Source: Calliopum simillimum
Taxonomy: Eukaryota; Arthropoda; Insecta; Diptera; Lauxaniidae
NCBI GenBank assembly: GCA_951812925.1
Contig: OX638370.1
Location: forward strand, 96,858,897-96,922,896
Direction of reading: 5' to 3'
Length of the DNA: 64,000 nucleotides
Shown here one piece after another: positions 44,761 through 54,255 of this stretch. The notes below the pieces were generated by a model. It worked only from the letters and a program-made list of their open reading frames with translations, was not told the origin of the DNA and made no database searches. Both the position numbers and the translations under genes were made by a program. The first letter of the stretch is position 1. Every line of letters starts with the position of its first letter.

Positions 44761-45039
44761 TTCTTTTTTAAAAATTAGCAACTTAATTGCCATTTAACAC
44801 ATCTCGAACAGGAAAATATACTTTTGATGATAAATCAGAAGTTAATACGAGATTCTTTATGAAAAACACAACTTTCTAAATGAAATTTTCACTCCAACAA
44901 AACGGTTAGCACCACTGAATTCCCCGTTCTCGAAGTCGGTAAGAACGACCTATTTGCCGTCAGACCATATTTCGAACTATGTAGATCAGTTTACCATACA
45001 AAAAATTTTCTCAATAATTAATTTATACAAATACGCAAG

Positions 45040-45180
45040 CGGCCATTTATAATTCTCAGGATTATTGTCCAACTTTTTAGAAACTATAAGATAAATATAA
45101 ATTAAGCCTTATCTCGCATCGAAGTTAAGTTATATTCAAATGAGTTTGAAGAACATGTCGTATGAGTGACTTTTACTTTA
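45040..45180 (+). repeat. TGACGTATGAGTG family copy
   Basis: Contains CGGCCATTTATAATT, GAAACTATAAGATAAA, CTCGCATCGAAGTTAAG and the core ACATGTCGTATGAGTGACTTT (45153-45173), colinear with 44640-44760. Confidence 0.75.
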
Positions 45181-45530
45181 GAGAAAAGATCATAATCAAT
45201 CGAAAAAATGTCGATTGATCCTAAAAATACAATATAAGGCGCGATCTGTAGGCCTAATGTCTTCAAAAATTTAATAAAAAAATATCGACGTCAATATAAT
45301 TCGGTGCAGAGCATTAGCCAAGAAGACATTTGCTTAAGCCAAATGGTGCCACATTTTTTAAGAGCATTATCTCCTGAAATGTTTTCGAGAACAGATCATA
45401 GAGCATAGAAATGATTAACTTTAGTTTGTTAAATCATAAAAGAAAGAAATTCAAATTTAATTTTTTAGAAAAGAAACCAAAAAAAAAAAAAATTTTTAAA
45501 TTTATAACATTTATTTTTAAACTATACAAA
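45181..45530. other. Non-coding spacer
   Basis: No gene recognised. Confidence 0.5.
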
Positions 45531-45534
45531 AAAT

Positions 45535-45692
45535 TACGCAGCGATAACAGCCATGCATGAAATTTACAATTAATGCTGAATATTTATAGATCAACAAAAA
45601 TTGGCATGCCATTTTGTCTTAACTTGCATCGGAATAGAAACATGAAACTTGAAACATTTTGCTTAATATGACGTATGATTAACATTTAATTA
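45535..45692 (+). repeat. TGACGTATGAGTG family, diverged copy
   Basis: GCAGCGATAACAGCCATGCA, TTGCATCGGAATAG and the core ATGACGTATGATTAACATTT (45668-45687). Confidence 0.55.
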
Positions 45693-46079
45693 CAAGCGTC
45701 TGACAAAACAGAATATGCCGGTTTTGTTTTCCAATATCAATCAACAATGCATGCTTAAAAGAATAATATATTATTAATGTCTTTAATGTTGTAAAAAACC
45801 ACGAAATTGTGGGAGGCGTTTTCAGAGCCAAAAGGTTAATACGGTAGCATATGACAACACTTTTTGTGGAACTTTGAAGAAAAAATGCCAAGTGTACCAG
45901 TTGATTTTCTGATTTTCATGGAAAGACTGTTTTTTCAAAATTCATAGCTTACATCAAACTTTGTAAATTAATAATTTTAAGTAACTTAACCATATTCAAA
46001 AAAAAAAAATTCGCCACAATTTTTGGAATTTAAAAATAATTTTGCATTTTATTACAAAACTACAGCTTAATTTTTTTTT

Positions 46080-46195
46080 TTTAAGACTTCAAATTTCTAA
46101 GCTTAAAATGGAATATCACTCAAGTTGAGATTCAGTCGTTGAATGAGAGTTTTTACCTGTTGAACGCCTGCGGAAGGGCAAAATGCTAATTGTAG
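46080..46195. repeat. Relative of the 15.9 kb foldback
   Basis: ATTCAGTCGTTGAATGAGAGTTTTTACCTGTTGAACGCCTGC resembles the arm at 16239-16285 of the foldback element. Confidence 0.45.
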
Positions 46196-46256
46196 CTAGC
46201 GTAGCATGTCTCAAAACCAGAGTGTGTTACCAACAAAAAACAATTAGCAATTTTTC

Positions 46257-46272
46257 ACAACAGACGGCGCTA
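46257..46272 (+). promoter_or_regulatory. Candidate CTCF-type site
   Basis: CACAACAGACGGCGCT fits a weaker version of the CTCF core. It is the third such site in the window. Confidence 0.2.
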
Positions 46273-46299
46273 AGTGAGCCTTATGATCTTTACATTGAG

Positions 46300-46375
46300 C
46301 GTTTTTGTACGGAGGAGTATGTTCTCTCATTAGAAGCACGGAATTAAGGGTTCGAATGTGGCTTCTGACAAGAAT
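46300..46375 (+). ncRNA. tRNA-like B-box remnant
   Basis: GGAATTAAGGGTTCGAATGTGGC carries GGGTTCGAAT within a tail that resembles a tRNA T-arm. No D or acceptor arm can be placed. Confidence 0.2.
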
Positions 46376-48410
46376 TAATTAAAACTCATCTGATGAGGCT
46401 ATATACATGAAAATACATAAGTAATATTTATTAAATATGTATGTGGAAATAACCGAAACATATGTAATAATTTCATGTTAACACTTGTTTGCGTCTGTTG
46501 TTGACAAAATTCCAAAAATGACTGTTTAATTTGTTCAATAACAATTTATCATGCTTTTAATTTTGTAAGTGAAACATTTTATAATTTTTCAAAAATTGGT
46601 CCAAAAACACAATCAAAAACGTTCCAAAAAATTCACAAGCAACTACTATATTCCTTGGACAGTTCTAAGCTTTTTTTGCCACATACACTTTTCGATGGCT
46701 TTCCTTTAAATAATAAAAGGTCTTCTTCAATATAGCCAAATAATGACTTATGATGAATCTTAAGTTATTTTTCTAAGCAGCCGTTTATAACTTTTAGAAA
46801 TTATTGTATAAGGTTAAAGAAAAGTCAAAAGCCCTTACGATTCAAATGGCTTAAGTCACATCGAAACGAACCTATTAAAGACCGAATTTTTGAACTTATG
46901 CGTAATTACGCGCACACAATTCAAAATTAATAACGTTGCAGAAAAATTGCAAAATAAAGTAAAACTTATTCTAATGCTGTGTTCTAAATAACATACAAGT
47001 CATACTTTATACAAATCCTATTAGGGATAAAATGTTTTTCTTGTAAAAGTCACAAAATTCTAAAACAAAATGTATTTATTTTAACAGTTCATACAAATTT
47101 GCCAAACATTAGTTTGCTTTTAATCCAAGAATGCGATTTCAACTTCAACGCCCAAAAGTATGCAATTAAAACTTTGCCACACTTTCGAAAACCACCTAAA
47201 AGTATGCACTGCCACTGCTGATGTAGAAGGAAATAAAAGAAAAGCAATAAAAAAAAAACAAACAACACAGCACCCAGAAGAAGAAGTGAAATCTCGAGTA
47301 AAATGCAACGAAGGTACTTAGTTGCTGCTGTTACTATTTAGCCTCGATTTTAGCAGGCGCTTAAAATTTACACCACACACACACACACACATGCATATAT
47401 ACGCACAGTAAACTAACAGACAGCACACCTACATAACGAAAAATCCCATTTAAATTACAGAAATTCAGCTGTTTTAACATCCAACAACCAACAAAAACTA
47501 CAAGAAACAAAACTAAGCAGATTAGGCAACGTTTTTCTCGCTACTGCTGCCGTTGCCTTAAAATATGCAATGAAATAACACACGCAGTTTAGACTTGTGG
47601 GGGAGTACATCGTATAGAAACTGTGAAGAACAAAACTCAAGAAAAAAGAGTAAAATAAAAAGCACGAGGTGCAACGTTGGCAACTTTAACATTTCGTAAA
47701 ACATATTTTTTGTGGATGGCACGCATGTGTGCCCGCATACTCGTGCATATGGCATTTTTTTTTTTTTTTTTTTTTTTTTTGTCATTCAAATATTTAGCAT
47801 GGTAGCAGCATGGCATTCTTCCAACAAGGGAAAGAGAGCAGAAATTGCGGTTGGTCTCTAAAACGTTGTTCGTAGCTTTTTGACCCAGTTGCGTTTGCCA
47901 CAAGACCAAAAAAATACCTTCATGTATATCCACACACACACACACTATTATAAGCTTACAACTACATTTATGTTTGGAGTTTTTATGTGTTTCTCTCAAC
48001 TTTTTTTCTTGTGTTTTGACTTTAAATTTTTAAGCGTCGTCAGTGATTTTTTGTTGTTTTTTGCAATTTTGATTTCTTTCATCCTGTATTGTTGTTGTGA
48101 CTTTTGTTGCTGTTGCTGCTGTTAGTTTGCATATGTAAATCCTTGCACGTTTACATCAACATCAACACAACGACGAAACGCTGCACATGCTCGTTCATGT
48201 ACATGTGCTGTGCTTTGATTGTGTTTGTTCTTTCTTTCAGTGATTGTGTATGTGCGTGTTAAGACTTTGACAGCTTGATTTTCTCACAACGAGACGTAAT
48301 CTTGGTCTGTTCGCTTGTTATTCGTTTTTGAAGCGCATTTATTTGAGAAGGCGCGAGTTATTGCATAGTTTTAGGCGCTGTTTAAATATAACTTAGTAGT
48401 AACTATTTAA
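46376..48410. other. Non-coding stretch
   Basis: No gene supported. It has (AC)n at 47371-47392 and 47931-47944, a poly(T) run at 47757-47780 and a GTTGCTGTTGCTGCT run near 48102-48121. Confidence 0.5.
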
Positions 48411-48856
48411 AATAAGCTAAGAAAAGTAATTTTCTTAATGGAATGGCAGCCAATGATGAAACTGGCTTATTATTATTGCCAATATAAGAAAAGTAGAGAA
48501 CACTTTTATTGTAAGTTACATCGAAGCGCATGTTTAAGTCCTAATGAATATAATTTAGTTTCGTATAGACGTTTGATGCATAGTTTATTGCATACGAAAA
48601 AAACTTACAAAATGTATAGTCACCCGAAGACGAGTGCTACAGCTAGATAATACGTGTACAATCCTGTAGGACCGGCGGAGACAAATGCACTTAAATTATC
48701 GATTGTACCAAAAACGGTCCACATGTAATGCATAATCCATCGCAATTACCAAAAGTGGTCCAATTGTTTATAGATCGTGTCAGTGAAATTACAACGCTAC
48801 TGACTACGTATGCACAGTTTGGCAGTACGTCGACTGTGAATAAAAGCAAACGATAG
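48411..48856 (+). pseudogene. Broken coding relic, unknown protein
   Basis: One frame is open from 48411 (first ATG 48438) to TAA at 48648. It continues in the same frame past that stop to TAA near 48729, and the coding-like signal then moves to another frame starting near 48731 and ending with TAG at 48854. The segments look like real protein: RSACLSPNEYNLVSYRRLMH, then YNPVGPAETNALKLSIVPK, then PSQLPKVVQLFIDRVSEITT. One stop and one frameshift therefore break the gene. I do not recognise the family. It could be a retrocopied host gene, a mobile-element protein or an old viral insertion; the sequence alone does not decide. A tRNA-like segment follows directly. Confidence 0.5.
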
Positions 48857-48857
48857 T

Positions 48858-48930
48858 GTATCGGTCTTATGACTTGCGCTGCGTAGGGAGACCCGGGTTC
48901 AAATACTCCACTCGGTGAATTTCCATTAAT
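48858..48930 (+). ncRNA. tRNA-like segment (SINE-type head?)
   Basis: TATCGGTCTTATGACTTGCG and then GGGAGACCCGGGTTCAAATACTCC, with a B-box-like GGGTTCAAAT. It looks like a tRNA T-arm, but the other arms are missing. Confidence 0.3.
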
Positions 48931-49009
48931 TTGTACACAATTTGTCTAAGGAGTCTTCGGAGCGGAAAATGAAACATGTTTCCAACATAGCAGAGTTCTA
49001 AAACAATGA

Positions 49010-49085
49010 AAAAAAAATTTAATCCACACCGAGCTTCGAACCTGGAACACAATGCTCAGAAATATGTAACAAGCTCCTTAGCACA
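49010..49085 (-). ncRNA. tRNA-like segment, opposite strand
   Basis: The minus strand reads GTGCTAAGGAGCTTGTTACA ... CCAGGTTCGAAGCTCGG, with a B-box-like GGTTCGAAGCTC. It faces the segment at 48858, which could mean a tRNA-derived SINE pair or a foldback. Confidence 0.3.
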
Positions 49086-49213
49086 TTCATCTATGAAACT
49101 TTTTGACGTTTTTGTGTAAAATTTGTATATTAAATTAAATTCTTTGAAATTTATAAATAAAATAAAATAAATTGGGCTTTTACTGGTCCGAATGTAATGT
49201 ATAAAGAAGCAAT

Positions 49214-49353
49214 TGGTTACGCCCAATGACAAACAATGTAAAACGTAAACTGAACTTTATTTGTGACGGGACCAGAATTTGGAATAGTCAGTTTTCCCCA
49301 TGGAGTACTCTGCAAACTGGTTTTGGAATAGTCCACGGTCCTGCAGGGAAATT
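49214..49353 (+). repeat. Dispersed ~140 bp repeat, copy 2
   Basis: Second copy of 39065-39203, same orientation, 10.15 kb away. Confidence 0.85.
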
Positions 49354-49449
49354 TTCAAGTTTTAAGAAAAATCAGTTTTAAGAATTTTGTAAATTTGAAT
49401 TTACACTGATTTCAGGATTTTCTAGTTTGATATTCTCTTATAACTACAC

Positions 49450-50001
49450 GGTTACCGGACATAATCCCAACGGACATAATCCCCATTTCGTAAATGGGGA
49501 TTATGTCCGAAAATTTTTCGGTCATAATCCCCATTTTGGCTATGGGGGTTATGTCCGCAAATTTTTCGGACATAATCCCAATGGGGGTTATGTCCGAAAA
49601 TTTTAATTAAGATTGAACAAAATTTTTGCAATAATCCATTTAAAAAATTTATATAGTGTTGGATGTTACAGACTGATCCGCGGCCGAAGGCCGCCGCGAA
49701 GCCGGTGTTGGATTTTTGGGAGTTTTAAATCCTGAGCTGCGGCCGCAGGCCGCCCACTTACCCCTACCCTTATGTAAAATTACTGTGGAATTTTTGGGAG
49801 TTGTAAATCCTGAGCTGCTTCTGTGGTCAATAACAAAATATCGTAATGGGGACTATGTCCGTTTTTTCCTGGGGATTATGTCCGAAATACTTGCGGACAT
49901 AATCCCCATTGAAAAAATGGGGATTATGTCCGAATAACTTGCGGACATAATCCCCATATCGTGAATGGGGATTATGTCCGTGGGGATTATGTCACGGCAC
50001 C
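49450..50001. mobile_element. Foldback element with 9 bp target duplication (552 bp)
   Basis: Flanked by TAACTACAC on both sides (49441-49449, 50002-50010). The ends GGTTACCGGACATAATCCC and its imperfect inverse GGGATTATGTCACGGCACC are inverted. Both arms consist of repeated GGACATAATCCCCAT and ATGGGGATTATGTCCG units in alternating orientation. The centre (49676-49765) is GC-rich, with GCGGCCG(A/C)AGGCCGCC twice and GGGAGTT.TAAATCCTGAGCTG twice. A 9 bp duplication with arms made of short repeats is typical of Foldback/MULE-type elements. No transposase inside. Confidence 0.85.
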
Positions 50002-50010
50002 TAACTACAC

Positions 50011-50364
50011 AATGATGCCACTTTAGAGTTCTCTGATTGGAACAGATTACGCACCAAATCAAAATGAATATCACTGGTTACTTTACGCAGGTAGGTAACT
50101 AATAAGGAGAGCTAAAAGACTGCTTAACTGTTTCTCAAAAATAGGCTAAATTTCATGTATGCAGCGTTGAATCTTTCAATATATTTTTACTAACCCTAAG
50201 CTGTCAGCTATTTGGTTGGCAACACGTTACCGCACAAATAGCGGCAATTTTAAATATTGCGTGAATTATGGGACACCCCATATATCTCTGGTACTAAAAA
50301 TCATACAGACATGACAATTAAGCTTAAGGGAGTGTATTTAAATTTTATATTTATAACTTAAATC
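50011..50364. other. Non-coding spacer
   Basis: No gene recognised. The region could hold the 5' part of the two-exon frame that follows. Confidence 0.4.
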
Positions 50365-50451
50365 TTGAAAGTGTTTTATCTTGAGTTAGATTGTTTTGTC
50401 AAAGGTCCACAGAAATCTGTCTTACGTGGTTCTATTCAAAGAAAATTAAAT

Positions 50452-50765
50452 ATGAGTAATGACGATGGTACCGATACGCATAGAAAGCAGGTCAATATGA
50501 GAGAATTAATTCTTCTGGGACAGCAAGCAAAAATTTATTCTTTATAGCAATTTTTGTAAGTACTTTCAGTAAGCTTAATAGAAACCTTTTTTATCAAGAG
50601 ATTTATTAAAATTTCTTCAGAGTATGCGAATTTTTAAAGGACCGAACTGCTGACCAACTTAAGCATGACAAGCTTGCTTTATTAGTAGGATTTTATTGCA
50701 ATTCTGCTCTAGATGAACTAGGTACTTTTTGGTATGGCTATAGAAAACCTACATATGCAAGTTAA
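50452..50765 (+). pseudogene. Two-exon reading frame with one in-frame TAG, unknown protein
   Basis: Exon 1 starts at ATG 50452 (AAAT ATG context; the frame is open back to 50365) and ends at 50555 before GTAAGT. A 65 bp intron ends in TTTCTTCAG at 50620. Exon 2 runs 50621-50765 to TAA. Two bases of exon 1 and one of exon 2 complete the split codon, so the frame continues. The product would be 82 codons, with TAG as codon 32 (50545-50547). Parts read THRKQVNMRELILLGQQAK and, after the TAG, FLKDRTADQLKHDKLALL and FYCNSALDELGTFWYGYRK. No family is recognised. The TAG may be a nonsense mutation, an error or a readthrough stop. Confidence 0.5.
50556..50620 (+). other. Predicted 65 bp intron
   Basis: GTAAGT donor, pyrimidine-rich AATTTCTTCAG acceptor and a length typical of short fly introns. 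It preserves frame between two coding-like segments. Confidence 0.55.
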
Positions 50766-51049
50766 AATGTTAACGTTCATTGGCAACAATTTATGAGAAT
50801 CATTTTTAAACAACTATAACTCAGGATCAATGATCCTTTTTATTAAAAACTGGTTAAACAACAGAACAAAATAATTTTTCTAAAATTGATACGCAGCCCT
50901 CAAACGAAGTTAAGTGCTAAAATGCTTCACCTGGAATTTTTTTCATAAAGAAACGTATATTTGTAAGCGATGGCTCTCGAAATGAATCCATTTCGATTTT
51001 GTAAACGATCTTTGTTGTAAATTATCCGTCAAAGCCTTTGATTTTAAAG

Positions 51050-51490
51050 AATAGATTTATATTGTCCAACATGACGTATGAGTGGCATAAACAATTACAT
51101 ATGGCAGCTTTCACAATACAATTTGGAGGCCATTGACTAATTTGACGTATTTCTGCAAAGCACTTTGTAAGCAACAATTACAGATTATTCTATAGATTCT
51201 AGTTCACATCAGAGCTAAAATATCAAAGTTGAAAACTATTGAAGTAGATCCATTTCGATTCACAAACGATTTCTATAACGAACTTTCATTGAAAATTCTT
51301 TATCAAAACAATCGATTTTAAAAATAATCTGCAACATGAAGTATGAGTATTACGGTGAATATAAATACTTTCACTCTAAAATTTAGAGGCCATCAAACAA
51401 TTTGTCATATTACTGGAGAGCATTTTGAAAGCAAAAACTTCAGTTTATTCCAAAGATGCTAGTTCGCATCGAAGCTAAAATATCTAAATT
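51050..51490 (+). repeat. TGACGTATGAGTG family, two adjacent copies
   Basis: Cores at 51069-51088 (ACATGACGTATGAGTGGCAT) and 51334-51353 (ACATGAAGTATGAGTATTAC) are 265 bp apart. Both are followed by GAGGCCAT(T/C)(G/A)A, AATTTG(A/T)C.TATT and GCATTTTG or GCACTTTG blocks, then (T/G)CATC(A/G)(G/A)AGCTAAAATATC. Confidence 0.75.
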
Positions 51491-53241
51491 TGCAAATTCA
51501 TTGAGCAAACAGGTTAATATGAAAAATTTGCATAATTGCAAAATTAAACTCTTATTAGTTTTTTAAGTAATATACACGCATGCAATTATACACAATTCAC
51601 TCTACAACATATTAGTGTACAATAGTGCATTCGCCCACTTCTATTGCATATGAAAAGCATTAATTAAAATGTCAATTGGGTATTTTTCAATAATTTCTGA
51701 TAAAACTTGCGTGCATAATTTATGTGACTTGTAGTAAACATAGTGTGTCCAGCAAATACGGCGAGTAGGCCTACTTATATGGCCACTTTTTAACAATAAC
51801 AATAAAATTAAAATTTTTTTATTAGGTATTTAAAATAACAGTTTGCAATTTGTCTCGATAGTCATGCATTTGACTGCTGCTATTGCTGCTTAACTATGCA
51901 AATTCAATGTGAATAGCACACACATTATTTACAATGCCACAAATATAAAATTAAATAAATAAAATAATGCAATAAAAGTAATTTTTATTAGATTAGAAAA
52001 AGAGCTAAAGTAGTACGCCTCTCAAAGCGTCTGGGATGCATTTAAATGAGCCCACTGTATGCTGCACTTGTGGATGATATGATGAGATGATATATATCAA
52101 GTGTAGCCCAATGAAGCGTAATTACGTACAACACAAGCTATATTACCCTGGTGATCGACTTTTGTTGTTTATAGCAACTACGCTATTTATTTACTTTAAG
52201 CTTTAAATAAGATCATGCACTTTATTTTTTGTTTGTTTCTTTTTTCAATGAGATTTATAGATTTATTAAGTAAACTTGAAAATTTCATTATTTATTATTT
52301 CTCATTTGTATTTACCTACTCTATATGAGTCATATGTGCTGATTATAGCAATTTTTGTATTCAAACTAAAATTAACTTTTGTAAGTACGAGATACTTAAT
52401 GTCTTGCTATACTATATTCCAAGTATGGTGTCTTTTTTATTGCATTTTGATTTAATTTATTGATTTTAATTATTTACAGACATTTATTTGAAAAAATTAA
52501 AAATTTTGTTCCATTGAGATTGACATATTAATTTGGTGTCTGTTTTGCCTACGTCAACGACATGACGTTTGTTAAAATGCACGGACGCACAGCAGATGTT
52601 TAACATTTAAAAATGTTGCATTTCAAACGTCACAAAATTGTTGCATTCGATTTATTTTTGGTATCAGTTTCATTTATTATCGTTTATTTATTTTTATTTA
52701 AACGAAGAAAAGCAAAAACTCAATAAAATGCAATTAATTTATGTTAGAAAAATTTTAATAAAACACAAACTGCATGTCCGTTTATTAATAAAAATTTAAA
52801 AAGTGACGCACAGTTTGTTAACAAACATTCATAATGGGAATGGAAAATTTAATATTTTGATTTATTTAGACACGACGAGTCAGCAGTACGAAACAAATTC
52901 CGTTTGCCAAAATCTCATTTGACCTGTGCACGAAAAAAATGGGTCTGCATAGGTGAATAATAAAAATGATCTTTCCATTCCAATTATAAGCAGTTCACAA
53001 AAAATGTATCATGTGCACGAAAAAATTTTCTCTCTGCATGAAAAAATGTATCAATACAAAACACCGAAAATAATATTGTTTAAACTCAACTTCTGAATTA
53101 GAGAGTTCTTAGAAAAATTTTTGTATGTACAAAAAAAAATATTTCAATCATGAAAAGAATTACACTTGACAAAAAAAAATTCAAACAGAAAAATATTTTT
53201 TATAAAAACACAAAATGTGCACGAAAAATTAAAAAAAAAAA
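51491..53241. other. AT-rich non-coding stretch
   Basis: No gene supported. ATGATATGATGAGATGATATATATC lies at about 52075. 52920-53235 has repeated CACGAAAAAA and TGCACGAAAA pieces. Confidence 0.5.
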
Positions 53242-54045
53242 ACTAGTAAGGGTGTAACATTTGGTCTGGCCAAACATTAAATACCCTACACTGCAGTAAT
53301 TTTGAAAATTTTGCTTATATGAGAGATGCCACGCCCTTTTTTCCGAGTTCACCCAGTTTTTGCTCAGAGCGCGCATTTAAATTTCTTAGTGTCTGAGTGA
53401 AATTCGGTTGGATTATCTCAAAAAACGCTTTCAGTATAGCGTTTTAAAGTTTTTGCTTATAAGGGAGGTGCCACGCTCTCTTGTCCGAGTTCATCTAGTT
53501 TTAGCTCAGAGCGTGCATTTATAGTCTTTAGTATTTGAGTGCATTTATAGTTCTTAGTGTCTGAGTTACTTTGATTATCTCAAAAAACGCTTTTAGTATA
53601 GTGTTTTCTAGCTTTTGCGCATATAAAAGGTGCCACGCCCTCTTGTCCGAATGCACCCAGGTTTTGCTCAGAGCTTGCGCTAATAATTCGTAGTATTTAT
53701 GTGTATTTTAGTTGAGTTGTTGAATATATTTGCAAATATGTTGAATTTTGAATATATTTTTTGTATGGGCGGTAGGCGTGTCAGTTGACGAATTTGGTCA
53801 TTTTCAATCCCATGAGCTAACTTTTACGATTAAGCCAACGCACCAAATTTCATTGAATTATCATGGTTAGTTTTCCCATCAAAAATATTTCCAAGCACAG
53901 CCAGCCAGACAGACGGACATGGCTATATCGACTCAGGAGGTGATGCTGATCACGAATATATATACTTTTCTATGTCTGCCACGCCTCCTTCTCTGCGTTA
54001 CAAACGGAAGGACAAAGTGAATATACCCTGGGTGTAGGGTATAAA
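53242..54045 (-). mobile_element. Helitron-like nonautonomous element, second copy
   Basis: On the minus strand it ends CTAGT (53242-53246), preceded by the hairpin TTTGGCCAGACCAAA (53260-53273). Its body has the same GCTTATAxGxGAGGTGCCACGC, CTCAGAGCxTGCATTTA and TTGGATTATCTCAAAAAACGCT blocks as the inverted piece at 1-268. The far end has TATACCCTGGGTGTAGGGTATA, a palindrome common at fly INE-like repeats. No Rep/helicase coding. Confidence 0.6.
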
Positions 54046-54255
54046 AGCGTTCTTGTAAAAAATTTAAAAAACAAAAAAAAATTTAGAAAGAAAAACATTT
54101 AAAAAAAAAATAACAAATAAAAAAAAAATAACAAATAAAAAAAAATAACAAATAAAAAAAAAAATATTAAAAAAAAAAAGTTTAAAAATTTTTTTTAAAA
54201 ATCTAACAAAAAAAAAATTTTAACAAATTTTTTAAAGAAAAAGAAAACAATTTTG
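54046..54255. repeat. A-rich low-complexity tract
   Basis: Repeats of AAAAAAATAACAAATAAAA with long A runs. Confidence 0.9.
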
